From assembly GCA_045532035.1 (NCBI GenBank), contig JAZSFD010000096.1:1-42196 (forward strand): DNA of 42,196 nt, given 5' to 3'. The notes below the pieces were generated by a model. The model did not search any database, had not been told where the DNA came from, and saw only the letters and a list, made by a program, of their open reading frames with translations. Positions within the stretch are counted from its first letter, which is position 1. Every line of letters begins with the position of its first letter. Both the position numbers and the translations under genes were made by a program. Positions 8,230 to 17,601 of this stretch are shown here, piece after piece. This DNA is from UMGS1052 sp045532035. GTDB lineage: Bacteria > Bacillota > Clostridia > Oscillospirales > CAG-382.

Positions 8230-9354
8230 TTATTTAAGCCTATGGGCAAAATCTGCCATAGCATCCGAGATCTTTATCATCTGCGGGCAGACAGTCTCAC
8301 AGCTTCTGCATCCGATGCAGGCGGACGGATGCTTATCCTCAGGTATCGCCTGAAGCGCCATGGGTGCGATAAATCCGCCTCCCGTGAATGCGTGCTCGTT
8401 ATATAGAGAGATAAGCTTCGGAATATCAAGCTCCATCGGGCAATGCTCGGTGCAATAGCGGCATGAGGTACAGGGAAGAGCGATTTTTTCGGTGCGTTTT
8501 TTTGCAATGTCATAAAGCAACGAAATTTCTTCCTTTGTCAACGGTTCATCGGTTTCAAAGGTGTTTATATTTTCCTTTAGCTGTTCAAAGCTTGACATTC
8601 CCGAAAGAACAACCTTGATGCTATCAAAGCTCTGGAGATATCTGAAGGCGAGCGACACGGCATCATCCTTCGGTCTTGCACCAAAAAGCTTATCAGCCTC
8701 CCCCTTTTCAAAAGAGCAGAGCATTCCGCCGCGCAAGGGCTCCATGACCCACACAGGGCAATTTATTTCTTTCAGAAGCTCAAGCTTTGCCCGTGCGTCC
8801 TGGAAGGAATAGTCAAGCCAGTTGAGCTGGATCTGACAGAATTCCATTCTGTCTCCGTAAACTTCAAGAAAACGCTTCATCACATCAAGATTTCCGTGTA
8901 TCGAAAAGCCAAGGTGGCGGATTTTCCCTTCGTCCTGCATCCGCGTCAGATAATCATAAACGCGGTATTTCGGGTCAAGATACTGATTTATATTGAGATC
9001 GCAGACATTGTGCACAAGGTAAAAATCAAAATAATCGGTCTTAAGTCGCTCCTGCTGTTTTGCGAAAATCTCCTCAACGCTGTTCATGTTTGCAAGGTCG
9101 TAACCGGGGAACTTTGTGGCAAGATAATAGCTTTCCCTGGGATATTCGGAAAGGATATCGCCCATGCAAGGCTCTGAGTTTCCGGCATGATAACCCCATG
9201 CGGTGTCATAATAATTGACTCCCTTTTCCATGGCATAAGCCACCATTTCTCGGGTCTGTGCTTTGTCTATATTTCCCTTGTCGTCGACAGGCAAGCGCAT
9301 TGTGCCCATACCGAGCATCGAAAGTTTTTTACCTTTGTATTCCTTGTATATCAT
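8230..9354 (-). CDS. Aldo/keto reductase with C-terminal 2x[4Fe-4S] domain
   Basis: 374-residue cytoplasmic oxidoreductase. Residues 1-270 form the aldo/keto reductase TIM barrel: LGMGTMRLPVD at the start, YYDTAWGYH with the catalytic Asp and Tyr, and DFYLVHNV containing the His. The C-terminal 100 residues hold two ferredoxin-like clusters, CTSCRYCTEHCP and CIGCRSCETVCP. This architecture is common in anaerobic Clostridia, where NAD(P)H- and Fe-S-linked electron transfer are combined; the substrate is unknown. It is a single-gene unit bounded by terminators. Confidence 0.9.
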   Translation of the reverse strand: MIYKEYKGKKLSMLGMGTMRLPVDDKGNIDKAQTREMVAYAMEKGVNYYDTAWGYHAGNSEPCMGDILSEYPRESYYLATKFPGYDLANMNSVEEIFAKQQERLKTDYFDFYLVHNVCDLNINQYLDPKYRVYDYLTRMQDEGKIRHLGFSIHGNLDVMKRFLEVYGDRMEFCQIQLNWLDYSFQDARAKLELLKEINCPVWVMEPLRGGMLCSFEKGEADKLFGARPKDDAVSLAFRYLQSFDSIKVVLSGMSSFEQLKENINTFETDEPLTKEEISLLYDIAKKRTEKIALPCTSCRYCTEHCPMELDIPKLISLYNEHAFTGGGFIAPMALQAIPEDKHPSACIGCRSCETVCPQMIKISDAMADFAHRLK

Positions 9355-9420
9355 TCTTCATTCCTCGCTTTCTTTTTACATTGTAATCGATAATCAGAAT
9401 TTTTTCAAGACTTTTTGATA

Positions 9421-9449
9421 CAAAAACGGCGCACCCGCAGGTACGCCGT
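9421..9449 (-). terminator. Terminator of the glnN-DUF1846 operon
   Basis: Stem 9426-9435 with 9440-9449 (one mismatch, 4-nt loop), followed on the minus strand by a TTTTTG tract, six bases downstream of the DUF1846 stop codon. Confidence 0.7.
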
Positions 9450-9454
9450 GTTTC

Positions 9455-10948
9455 TTATCTTCCGTGGAAAAGCTTTTTTGTCTGATATTTAGGCTCACAG
9501 GTGAGACGGATGCCAAGCTTGCGATAGGTGTCCTGATCGATCTGAGCAAGGATAACGGTGGAATGTGCCTCACAGCCGCGAAGCTTTGAAAGTGCTTCAA
9601 AAGCCTTTCTTGCATTTTCGCTTCCCTCGGCGCTTATCGAAAGAGCCACAAGGGTTTCGTCCGAATGAAGTCTCGGATTATGGTTTCCGAGAAGATCGGT
9701 CTTGAGCGATTGCACAGGCTCAATTATCTCTCGGCGGATGACGGGAGTTTCCTTTTCAATGCCGGAGATAGCTTTTGCGGCATTGAGAAGAGCCGCAGAG
9801 GAAGCGCCAAACAGCTGGCTTGTTTTTCCCGTGACGATTCTGCCGTCGGGAAGCTCTATTGCAACCGCAGGCTGTCCGTCGGTGGCTTCGCTCTTGGCAA
9901 GGGCGACAGACGCGCACTTTCTGTCCTCGGGAGTGATCTCCGCCTGCTTCATCAGAAGCTCTATTTCATTAACCGTGTCATCCGAATCGATTCCCATGCG
10001 GCGATTGCACAAAGCGGCATAATAACGGCGAAGGATCTCCTCGCGCGCCGCCTTGCAGACCACATCGTTGTCGATGATGGCATTGCCTGCCATGTTGACA
10101 CCCATATCGGTGGGAGATTTGTAAGGGCTCTTGCCCGAAATTTTCTCAAATATCGCATTGAGCACCGGGAAGATCTCCACATCGCGGTTATAGTTTACGG
10201 CTGTTTCGCCGTAGGCTTCGAGATGGAACGGATCGATCATGTTTACATCATTAAGATCGGCTGTCGCGGCCTCATACGCGAGGTTGACAGGATGCTTGAG
10301 AGGAATGTTCCAGATCGGGAAGGTCTCAAACTTCGCATATCCTGCCGAAACACCGCGCTTGTGCTCGTGATAGAGCTGAGAAAGGCAGGTCGCCATTTTT
10401 CCGCTTCCGGGGCCGGGGGCTGTTATTACCACAAGGGGTCTTGTGGTTTCGATATAATCGTTCTTGCCAAGTCCCTCTTCGCTGACGATATGCTTTACAT
10501 TGAGAGGATAACCCTCGATGCTGTAATGGGTGAAAACGCGGATGCCGAGGCTTTCAAGCTTGCGCTTGAAGGTTTTTGCGGCAGGCTGTCCGTCAAACTG
10601 TGCGATGACAACACTTCCCACATAAAGTCCTATTCCGGTGAAAGCGTCGTAAAGACGGAGAACATCGGCGTCATATGTGATTCCAAGGTCGCTTCGCATC
10701 TTGTTCTTTTCAATGTCGGAGGCATTGATTACCATGACGATCTCAACCTTATCCGCTATTTTCTTAAGCATCTGCACCTTTATGTCTGGAGAAAATCCCG
10801 GAAGAACACGGGAGGCGTGATAATCGTCGAAAAGCTTGCCGCCAAATTCGAGGTACAGCTTTCCGCCAAACTGATTTATTCTGTTTTGTATCTGTTCTGA
10901 CTGCTTTGCAATATAATAATCCTTGTCAAAGCCGATTTTGCAGCTCAT
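9455..10948 (-). CDS. DUF1846 family protein
   Basis: 497-residue cytoplasmic protein, full length for the DUF1846 family, which is widespread in Firmicutes and has no established biochemical role. The family start SCKIGFDKDYYIAKQSEQIQNRI and the middle segment VVITAPGPGSGKMATCLSQLYHEHKRG are visible; the latter has a GxGSGK stretch resembling a nucleotide-binding loop. ATG 10948 follows GGAGGTATAT; an upstream TTG is inside the ribosome site and is rejected. The gene starts 15 bases after the glnN stop and has no promoter of its own, so it is expressed with glutamine synthetase. A link to nitrogen metabolism is inference from position. Confidence 0.85.
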   Translation of the reverse strand: MSCKIGFDKDYYIAKQSEQIQNRINQFGGKLYLEFGGKLFDDYHASRVLPGFSPDIKVQMLKKIADKVEIVMVINASDIEKNKMRSDLGITYDADVLRLYDAFTGIGLYVGSVVIAQFDGQPAAKTFKRKLESLGIRVFTHYSIEGYPLNVKHIVSEEGLGKNDYIETTRPLVVITAPGPGSGKMATCLSQLYHEHKRGVSAGYAKFETFPIWNIPLKHPVNLAYEAATADLNDVNMIDPFHLEAYGETAVNYNRDVEIFPVLNAIFEKISGKSPYKSPTDMGVNMAGNAIIDNDVVCKAAREEILRRYYAALCNRRMGIDSDDTVNEIELLMKQAEITPEDRKCASVALAKSEATDGQPAVAIELPDGRIVTGKTSQLFGASSAALLNAAKAISGIEKETPVIRREIIEPVQSLKTDLLGNHNPRLHSDETLVALSISAEGSENARKAFEALSKLRGCEAHSTVILAQIDQDTYRKLGIRLTCEPKYQTKKLFHGR

Positions 10949-10963
10949 ATATACCTCCAAAAA

Positions 10964-13054
10964 TCAGATATCAAACAAAAGCTCGCTGTATGTGGGGAAT
11001 GGCCAGCGTTTTGCAGATACACGGCTTTCCATGTCATCCGAGATTTTTCTTGCCTCGTTCATGACAGGAATGAGAGTGTCGCGGATAAACTCGGCTTTTT
11101 CTTTCATGTCACAAAATCCCGAAAGATCGGAGAGCTTCTTTTCGATGTCCTCAGACCTGCGGTAAAGAGCAAGATTCTGCTCGGACAGATTCTTTACAAG
11201 CTCACTTTCAAGCTCACAGGTGACATCGGGAAGGCTTGCCTTTTTGAGGGAAACTGTTGTGACAAGCTCGTTTATGTAGGAGCCGACGGCGGGAACTATC
11301 TGTTTCTTTATCATATCGACCATGGTCAACGCCTCGATCGTGATGGTTTTTACATAGTTTTCGAGATTGATCTCATATCTCGAATGCATTTCTGCCTCGG
11401 AATAGATTCCGAAGGAAGTGTAAAGCTCAATGTTGTGGGGCGCAACAAAGAGCGGGAAAGCATCGACAGAGGTTCTGACATTGAGAAGACCTCTCTTTTC
11501 TGCTTCCTTCACCCATTCGTCGCTGTAATTGTTACCGTTAAAAATAATTCTCTTGTGTTCCTTGATGGTCTTTACGATAAGCTCATTGAGCGCGTGGGTG
11601 AAATCGTCTGCCGCTTCAAGGATATCTGCAAACTCTGAAAGAACCTTTGCCGCAATGGTGTTGAGAACAACATTGGGAGTAGCAATCGATGCAGAAGAGC
11701 CGACCGAACGGAATTCGAACTTGTTACCGGTGAAAGCAAAGGGGCTTGTACGGTTGCGGTCGGTGGTATCACGCGGAAAACGCGGAAGAACATGGACACC
11801 GATCCTCATATCGACCTTTTCTTTCTGGCAGTATGCCTTGCCGCTTTCGATGCTTTCAAGTATCTCGGTGAGCTCATCTCCCAAAAACATTGAAATAATG
11901 GCAGGGGGCGCTTCGTGTGCGCCGAGTCTGTGATCGTTTCCGGGAGTGGCAACAGATGCGCGCAAAGCGTCCTGATGCTCGTCAACCGCCTTTATCATTG
12001 CCACAAGGAAGAGAAGGAACTGAGCGTTCTCAATGGGAGAATCGCCGGGCTCAAGAAGGTTTACACCTTCGTTGGTGGACAAAGCCCAGTTATTGTGCTT
12101 GCCGCTTCCGTTGACCCCTGCAAAGGGCTTTTCGTGGAGAAGACATTCAAGACCGTGGCGGTGGGCAACAGTCTTCATCATCTCCATCATGAGCTGATTG
12201 TGGTCGGTAGCGATATTGTTTGAGGTGAATACGGGAGCAAGCTCGTGCTGTGCGGGAGCCGCCTCGTTATGCTCGGTCTTTGCAAGGATTCCGAGCTTCC
12301 AGAGCTCCTCGTCAAGCTCTTTCATGTAAGCCGAAATACGGGGCTTGATGGTTCCGTAATAATGCGCTTCCATGTCCTGGCTCTTGGGAGGCTTTGCGCC
12401 AAAAAGAGTTCTTCCGCAGAAGATAAGGTCGGGGCGCCTGTCATATAATTTCTTATCGACCATGAAATATTCCTGCTCGGCACCGACAGTGGCAATAACA
12501 CGGGTAGTTGTCGTGTCGCCGAAAAGGCGAAGGATTCGCAGTGCCTGCTTGTTGAGGACTTCGTTTGATCTGAGAAGAGGAGTTTTTTTGTCAAGAGCAT
12601 CGCCGCTGTATGAATAGAAAACGGTGGGGATGCACAGAGTTCTGTCTTTGATGAAGGCGTATGCCGTGGGATCCCACGCAGTATAGCCTCTTGCTTCAAA
12701 GGTCGCGCGAAGACCGCCCGACGGGAAGCTGGAGGCGTCAGATTCACCTTTTACAAGCTCTTTTCCCGAAAATTCAAGGATGACGCTTCCGTCGCCCAGC
12801 GGCGAGATGAAGCTGTCATGTTTTTCGGCGGTAATGCCTGTCATGGGCTGGAACCAGTGGGTGAAATGGGTAGCTCCCTTTTCCACCGCCCAGTCTTTCA
12901 TGGCGCTGGCTACAACATTTGCGATTCTGATATCAAGGCTTTTTCCGTTCTCTCTTGTTTTTCTGAGAGCTTTGTAGGTCTCCTTGGGGAGACGCTCGCG
13001 CATTACTCTGTCATCAAAAACAAGACTGCCGAAAATGTCGGTGATGTGACTCAT
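10964..13054 (-). CDS. glnN: Glutamine synthetase type III (GlnN)
   Basis: 696-residue enzyme that makes glutamine from glutamate, ammonia and ATP. The length and N-terminus are those of GSIII, not the 440-470 residue GSI. Visible family segments include HFTHWFQPMTGITAEKHDSF, ATVGAEQEYFMVD, the NEAAPAQHELAP metal/substrate-binding region, NGSGKHNNWALS and the C-terminal KRWPFPTYSELLFDI. It is the first gene of the glnN-DUF1846 operon and is driven by a perfect-consensus promoter at 13124-13152. No glutamine riboswitch or obvious GlnR box is visible in the short leader. Confidence 0.96.
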   Translation of the reverse strand: MSHITDIFGSLVFDDRVMRERLPKETYKALRKTRENGKSLDIRIANVVASAMKDWAVEKGATHFTHWFQPMTGITAEKHDSFISPLGDGSVILEFSGKELVKGESDASSFPSGGLRATFEARGYTAWDPTAYAFIKDRTLCIPTVFYSYSGDALDKKTPLLRSNEVLNKQALRILRLFGDTTTTRVIATVGAEQEYFMVDKKLYDRRPDLIFCGRTLFGAKPPKSQDMEAHYYGTIKPRISAYMKELDEELWKLGILAKTEHNEAAPAQHELAPVFTSNNIATDHNQLMMEMMKTVAHRHGLECLLHEKPFAGVNGSGKHNNWALSTNEGVNLLEPGDSPIENAQFLLFLVAMIKAVDEHQDALRASVATPGNDHRLGAHEAPPAIISMFLGDELTEILESIESGKAYCQKEKVDMRIGVHVLPRFPRDTTDRNRTSPFAFTGNKFEFRSVGSSASIATPNVVLNTIAAKVLSEFADILEAADDFTHALNELIVKTIKEHKRIIFNGNNYSDEWVKEAEKRGLLNVRTSVDAFPLFVAPHNIELYTSFGIYSEAEMHSRYEINLENYVKTITIEALTMVDMIKKQIVPAVGSYINELVTTVSLKKASLPDVTCELESELVKNLSEQNLALYRRSEDIEKKLSDLSGFCDMKEKAEFIRDTLIPVMNEARKISDDMESRVSAKRWPFPTYSELLFDI

Positions 13055-13123
13055 ACAATACCTCCGAAATAAATAAAGCCACTGCGAAAAAACGGGTAAT
13101 TCACAGTGCCCACTACTTGAGTT

Positions 13124-13152
13124 ATTATACAGGATTGGGAGAATTTTGTCAA
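13124..13152 (-). promoter_or_regulatory. Consensus SigA promoter of glnN
   Basis: TTGACA (147-152) and TATAAT (124-129) on the minus strand with a 17-bp spacer, about 70 bp upstream of the glnN ATG. Confidence 0.85.
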
Positions 13153-13220
13153 TAGATTTTTAAGAAAAGCTTGACGGTTACGGTATAAAAACTCAAAAGG
13201 TAAACTTTTTGCTTTTTTTG

Positions 13221-13249
13221 TTGACAAGAAAAGCAAAATATTCTATAAT
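13221..13249 (+). promoter_or_regulatory. Consensus SigA promoter of the nusB operon
   Basis: TTGACA (13221-13226) and TATAAT (13244-13249) with a 17-bp spacer, about 50 bp upstream of the nusB ATG. It is back-to-back with the glnN promoter, about 70 bp apart. Confidence 0.85.
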
Positions 13250-13301
13250 ATTGATGAAAACAATCATACAGTGGAAATTTATGCAATCCGGAGAATTTAT
13301 C

Positions 13302-13796
13302 ATGAAAATTACAAGAAGACAAGCACGCGAAATTACCCTTTGCCTCGTTTTTGATTTCGGCTTCAACTCCGAAGAAAAGCCCGAGGAGCTGCTCGACCTT
13401 TATGTCCGCTATTTTCCCGAGGCGGATGATGCCCACATCACCGAAGAAGTCAAGAACGACGAATACATCTCAAAGGTCTATTTCGGCGTTGCCGAAAAAA
13501 TTGAGGAGCTTGACAAAACGATCAAAAATTGCTCACTCAAATGGAAGCTTGAAAGAATGTCGCGCGTTTCTGTTTCAATTCTGAGAATCGCCCTTTATGA
13601 GCTTCTTTACATGGAGTCTATCCCCACCGAGGTTTCAATAAACGAAGCTGTCGAGCTTGCGAAGAAATATGACAACGACGACAGCTACACCTTCATCAAC
13701 GGAGTGCTGGGAGCTGCGGCAAAGCAGCTTGAGAACCCCGAGCTTTCCGACTCTGTTGAAACCGACTGCGAAGAAGCTGCAGGTTCCGAAGAATAG
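13302..13796 (+). CDS. nusB: Transcription antitermination factor NusB
   Basis: 164-residue all-helical RNA-binding protein that with NusE (S10) recognises boxA in rRNA leaders. The start MKITRRQAREITLCLVFDFGF, the middle WKLERMSRVSVSILRIALYEL and PTEVSINEAVELAKKYDNDDSYTFINGVLG are characteristic. I use ATG 13302, which follows GGAG, because the in-frame sequence upstream has no NusB similarity. About 20 acidic residues extend past the usual C-terminus. It leads the nusB-tsaD-like-xseA-xseB-ispA-DUF212 operon. Confidence 0.95.
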   Translation: MKITRRQAREITLCLVFDFGFNSEEKPEELLDLYVRYFPEADDAHITEEVKNDEYISKVYFGVAEKIEELDKTIKNCSLKWKLERMSRVSVSILRIALYELLYMESIPTEVSINEAVELAKKYDNDDSYTFINGVLGAAAKQLENPELSDSVETDCEEAAGSEE

Positions 13797-13798
13797 TC

Positions 13799-14755
13799 AT
13801 GCAGAAAGACCGTTTTTTTCTCGGCGTTGACACAAGCAATTACACCACAAGCCTTTCACTTGTGAAGGACGGGAAGATTATCAAAAACACCCGTCGCCTT
13901 TTGCCTGTGGCTGAAAACGAAAGAGGTCTGCGCCAGAGCGATGCCCTCTTTCACCACACAAAAGCCCTGCCAGAACTTTGCCGCGAGCTGTTTGACGAAA
14001 AGGGGTATTCCCCCGATATGCTTTGTGCGGTCGGTGTTTCGGCAAAGCCGCGGGATGCGCAAGGCTCTTATATGCCCTGTTTTCTTGCAGGGGTAAGCTT
14101 CGCTCAGGCTATAGCCTCCGCCATGGGTATTCCGCTTTACAAGCTGTCCCATCAGCAGGGGCACATTGCCGCGGCGCTTTATGAAAGCGGTCTTGAGCCC
14201 TCCGAGAGCAAGAAGTTTGTTTCGTTCCATGTTTCGGGAGGCACAACAGACATTGTGCTTTGCGAAAAAAAAGACGGAAAGCTCCTTTGCGAAAGGATTG
14301 GCGGAACAAACGACCTCAACGCAGGTCAGGCAATCGACAGAACAGGAGTACTGCTCGGTCTGCGCTTCCCCTGCGGAAAAGCGCTCGATGAGCTTTCGCA
14401 AACCTCTGTCACCGATTTCGGCAAAATAAAAATCAGTGTCAGCGGACTTTCATGTTCTCTTTCGGGACTTGAAAACAAGACGCGCGACATGATCAAAAAA
14501 AACGCTTCGCGTGAAGATATCGCCGCCTTTCTTTTCGAATATCTCAGCTGTGTTCTTTCAAAGCTGTGCGCCAACATCAGAGAAGAATATCCGGAAATAC
14601 CCATACTCTTTGCGGGAGGCGTCATGTCCAACTCGCGGATAAGACAGAATCTTTCAAAACTTGAAAATGTATATTTTGCGCGTGCCGAGCTGTCCTCCGA
14701 CAACGCCTGCGGATGCGCGCTTATCGCATCGGAAAAACACCTGACGGAGATATAA
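13799..14755 (+). CDS. TsaD/Kae1-like protein (peptidase M22 family)
   Basis: 318-residue ASKHA-fold protein related to TsaD, the subunit that transfers threonylcarbamoyl to A37 of ANN-decoding tRNAs. It has LGVDTSNYTTSLSLV (phosphate-binding), HQQGH at 118-122 matching the TsaD HxxxH metal site, the FHVSGGTTDIVL segment and a C-terminal LFAGGVMSNSRIR motif. It is somewhat shorter and more divergent than canonical TsaD (about 335-340 residues), so I read it as a clostridial TsaD paralogue of uncertain role. It begins two bases after the nusB stop and ends four bases before xseA, so it is in the middle of the operon. Confidence 0.75.
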   Translation: MQKDRFFLGVDTSNYTTSLSLVKDGKIIKNTRRLLPVAENERGLRQSDALFHHTKALPELCRELFDEKGYSPDMLCAVGVSAKPRDAQGSYMPCFLAGVSFAQAIASAMGIPLYKLSHQQGHIAAALYESGLEPSESKKFVSFHVSGGTTDIVLCEKKDGKLLCERIGGTNDLNAGQAIDRTGVLLGLRFPCGKALDELSQTSVTDFGKIKISVSGLSCSLSGLENKTRDMIKKNASREDIAAFLFEYLSCVLSKLCANIREEYPEIPILFAGGVMSNSRIRQNLSKLENVYFARAELSSDNACGCALIASEKHLTEI

Positions 14756-14758
14756 CAG

Positions 14759-15979
14759 ATGCCAAACGCCATCACCCTTACGGTTTCACAACTGAATGAA
14801 TACATTAAAGCTCTGCTTGATTCTCAGGAGCTTTTGGGCGACATTTATATCAAGGGTGAAATTTCGAATTTCACCAATCACTACAAATCGGGACATATGT
14901 ATTTTTCGCTCAAGGACAGCGATTCTGTCCTTAAGGCGGTCATGTTCAGATCGTATGCTTCATATCTGAAATTCGTTCCCGAAAACGGCATGAAAGTCAT
15001 CGTCCGCGGCAGCATTTCGGTTTTTCCGAGAGACGGTGTTTATCAGCTTTACGCCAGGGAGATCCAGCCTGACGGCGTAGGCTCGCTTTATCTTGCATAC
15101 GAACAGCTCAAGGAAAAGCTTTTTTCTCTGGGTCTTTTTGATGAAGAACACAAAAAGCCAATTCCCCGATATCCCGCAAAAATCGGCATCATCACCGCCG
15201 ACACGGGTGCCGCCGTCGCCGACATGAAAAACATTCTTTCAAGAAGATATCCGATAGCGCAGATCTTTATTTATCCGTCACTTGTTCAGGGCACGGGCGC
15301 GCCCGCCGAGCTTTGCGAGGGAATCCGCTTTTTCAACGAAAAATTTCCCGTCGACACTGTCATCATCGGCAGAGGCGGCGGTTCGATCGAAGATCTCTGG
15401 GCTTTCAACAGTGAAATGCTTGCCCACGAGATATACAATTCGCACATTCCCGTAATTTCTGCCGTCGGTCACGAGACCGATTTCACCATCTGTGATTTTG
15501 TCGCAGATCTCAGAGCTCCGACCCCGTCTGCCGCGGCAGAACTTGCGGTTCCTGAGATTTCGGAGCTCGCATCGACCTTTGCAGGATATTCCCAGCTTCT
15601 CAAAAATCTTACCGAAGCAAAGATAAAAAACGCAAAGGCTGAGCTTGCGCTTTTGTCAAAAAGCAAAATGTTTACTTCTCCCCTTTACTACACCGAAAGA
15701 CTTCGCGAAAAAACGGCTCTTCTTTCGGAGAAAATATCTGCCGCCGCCAAAAAACAGCTTTCGGACAAGAAAAAAGATCTGTCGGAAAAGGCAGGGCGCA
15801 TATCTGCCCTCAGTCCCCTTTCGGTCATGGCGCGCGGATATTCCATCGTCAGCACTTCCGGCGGTCATGCCGTAAGCTCGGTAAAACAGCTATCGGAGGG
15901 AGAAGAGCTTGATATTCGCTTTTCGGACGGCAAAGCCGGGGCGAAAATCACAGAAATCACAAAAGGAGAAACACACTGA
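14759..15979 (+). CDS. xseA: Exodeoxyribonuclease VII large subunit (XseA)
   Basis: 406-residue catalytic subunit of the single-strand-specific exonuclease VII. The N-terminal OB-fold (TVSQLNEYIKALLDSQELLGDIYIKGEISNFTNHYKSGHMYFSLKD) is followed by the nuclease core with IGIITADTGAAVADMKN, VIIGRGGGSIEDLWAFNSE and VISAVGHETDFTICDFVADLRAPTPSAAAE, then a long coiled coil and the MARGYSIV end motif. ATG 14759 overlaps nothing and follows CGGAG. The TGA shares one base with the ATG of xseB. The enzyme degrades ssDNA during repair and recombination. Confidence 0.96.
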   Translation: MPNAITLTVSQLNEYIKALLDSQELLGDIYIKGEISNFTNHYKSGHMYFSLKDSDSVLKAVMFRSYASYLKFVPENGMKVIVRGSISVFPRDGVYQLYAREIQPDGVGSLYLAYEQLKEKLFSLGLFDEEHKKPIPRYPAKIGIITADTGAAVADMKNILSRRYPIAQIFIYPSLVQGTGAPAELCEGIRFFNEKFPVDTVIIGRGGGSIEDLWAFNSEMLAHEIYNSHIPVISAVGHETDFTICDFVADLRAPTPSAAAELAVPEISELASTFAGYSQLLKNLTEAKIKNAKAELALLSKSKMFTSPLYYTERLREKTALLSEKISAAAKKQLSDKKKDLSEKAGRISALSPLSVMARGYSIVSTSGGHAVSSVKQLSEGEELDIRFSDGKAGAKITEITKGETH

Positions 15980-16203
15980 TGCCCGCAAAAAAGAAAACAG
16001 ATATGCCTCTTGAAAAAATGCTTGAGAGGCTTGATGAAATAGCAGTAAAGCTTGACAGTGATCTGCCTCTTGACGAAGCTCTTTCCCTTTATGAAGAGGG
16101 CGTGGGACTCATCAGGGAATCGGGCAGACTCATTTCGGAAGCGGAAGCACGCATAAAGGTGCTTGATCCTGCAAGCTTTTCGGAGGAATCGGAAGATGAA
16201 TAA
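15979..16203 (+). CDS. xseB: Exodeoxyribonuclease VII small subunit (XseB)
   Basis: 74-residue partner of XseA. It matches the family almost throughout: PLEKMLERLDEIAVKLDSDLPLDEALSLYEEGVGLIRESGRLISEAEARIKVL. The start overlaps the xseA stop by one base (TGATG), and its end overlaps the ispA start by eight bases, so subunit synthesis is translationally coupled. Confidence 0.95.
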   Translation: MPAKKKTDMPLEKMLERLDEIAVKLDSDLPLDEALSLYEEGVGLIRESGRLISEAEARIKVLDPASFSEESEDE

Positions 16204-17101
16204 CCTTTCCTTCAACGAAAGAATCAAAAGCAACGCCCAAATCACCGAAAAAGCACTTTCTTCAAAGCTTGATCTTATAAAAAACGATGCGGCATACAGT
16301 GCCTTTTCATCTCTTGAGGAATCAATGAGATACAGCCTCATGGCAGGGGGAAAAAGACTTCGTCCTTGTCTTGTCATTGAGTTTGCAAAGCTTTTCGGCG
16401 CAGACATATCCTCCTGCATCGATTACGCCTGCTCGATCGAAATGATACATACCTTTTCGCTGATACACGACGATATGCCCTGCATGGACAACGACGAGCT
16501 CCGCCGAGGAAAGCCCACAAATCACATGGTGTTCGGGGAGGCAACAGCTCTTCTTGCAGGAGACGCACTTATCGCCTTTGCTTTCGAAACCATTGAAAAC
16601 AGCTCTCTTTCTGACAGACAGAATATGCTTGCAATGAAAACGCTTGCACACCACACAGGTCCTTGCGGAATGTGCGCAGGACAGCAGATCGATCTGCAGA
16701 GCGAGGGAAAAAGCATCGACGCCGAAACTCTTGAAACCCTGCATGCAAAAAAGACAGGGGCTCTCATAAAATGCGCCTGTATTCTCGGATGTGTTGCCGC
16801 AGGCAAAGAGGAAGGCTCGCAGGAATATGACGATGCCTGCCGATATGCCGAAAAAATAGGACTTGCCTTTCAGATCGCCGACGACATTCTTGATGTGTCG
16901 GGAGACGAAAAGAAGCTCGGCAAAAAATGCGGCAGTGACCAAAAAGAAGACAAAAACACATATGTCACAATTTTCGGCATCGAAAAAGCAAGAGAGCTTG
17001 CCCGCACTTTATGCGCAGAGGCAAAAGATATCATGGAAGAATATAAGGGAAGCGAATTTTTATGCGCCCTTGCCGATTTCATCATAGACCGCGACAATTG
17101 A
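16196..17101 (+). CDS. ispA: Polyprenyl (farnesyl/geranyl) diphosphate synthase
   Basis: 301-residue all-alpha prenyltransferase that condenses isopentenyl diphosphate with allylic diphosphates to make farnesyl diphosphate. The GGKRLRP substrate motif, the first Asp-rich motif DDMPCMD (residues 92-98) with RRGKPT, and the second Asp-rich motif FQIADDILD are all present. The two residues between Asp and Asp in the first motif (DDxxxxD form) are as in bacterial type II FPP synthases. ATG 16196 follows GGAGG and lies inside the end of xseB. The xseA-xseB-ispA order is classical for Firmicutes. Confidence 0.93.
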   Translation: MNNLSFNERIKSNAQITEKALSSKLDLIKNDAAYSAFSSLEESMRYSLMAGGKRLRPCLVIEFAKLFGADISSCIDYACSIEMIHTFSLIHDDMPCMDNDELRRGKPTNHMVFGEATALLAGDALIAFAFETIENSSLSDRQNMLAMKTLAHHTGPCGMCAGQQIDLQSEGKSIDAETLETLHAKKTGALIKCACILGCVAAGKEEGSQEYDDACRYAEKIGLAFQIADDILDVSGDEKKLGKKCGSDQKEDKNTYVTIFGIEKARELARTLCAEAKDIMEEYKGSEFLCALADFIIDRDN

Positions 17102-17121
17102 TTTTAGGAGAAAATAACCAC

Positions 17122-17589
17122 ATGGGAAATGTTCTTGATCTTTTCAGCAATTACCACATCATATGTCCCTTTTTCGGCTTTATCACAGCCCAGATCGTAA
17201 AGCTTATTATCACCCTGATAACCGCAAAGAAGCTCGATCTGAAAAAGCTTTTTGAAAACGGAGGTATGCCAAGCTCGCACACCTCAACAGTCTGTGCGCT
17301 TTCCTTTTCGCTCGGAATCGTTCTGGGCTTTGACTCACCCGTCACGGCAATTTCGTTTGTGCTTGCCATGGTAGTCATTATCGACGCTCTTGGCGTGCGC
17401 AGAGCCACAGGCAGAAATGCCAAGGTAATAAACAAGATCGCCCACGATCTTTTTGAGGAAAAAACCACAAAATACCTTGCTAAAGACCTTAAGGAATATG
17501 TGGGACATGAGCCTCTTGAAGTCTTTGTCGGTGCCGTCATCGGAATTGCAGTACCATATATCGTTGCACTGATTATGGGTATTATTTAA
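17122..17589 (+). CDS. DUF212 divergent PAP2-family membrane protein
   Basis: 155-residue protein with about four membrane segments. It has the DUF212/acid-phosphatase-related hallmarks: FGFITAQIVKLIITLI, the GGMPSSHTSTVCALS motif (the SxxH type motif of PAP2 phosphatases) and VVIIDALGVRRATGRNAKVINKI, ending with GHEPLEVFVGAVIGI. PAP2 relatives dephosphorylate lipid phosphates. Its position just after ispA suggests a role in prenyl-phosphate turnover, which is inference. ATG 17122 follows TAGGAG. It is the last gene before the terminator. Confidence 0.85.
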   Translation: MGNVLDLFSNYHIICPFFGFITAQIVKLIITLITAKKLDLKKLFENGGMPSSHTSTVCALSFSLGIVLGFDSPVTAISFVLAMVVIIDALGVRRATGRNAKVINKIAHDLFEEKTTKYLAKDLKEYVGHEPLEVFVGAVIGIAVPYIVALIMGII

Positions 17590-17601
17590 TCAAAAAACAG
17601 C

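Noticed and set aside
9665..10900. 411-codon open frame antisense to the DUF1846 gene
   Set aside because: The opposite strand is a full-length family protein with a strong ribosome site; the antisense product has no recognisable features.
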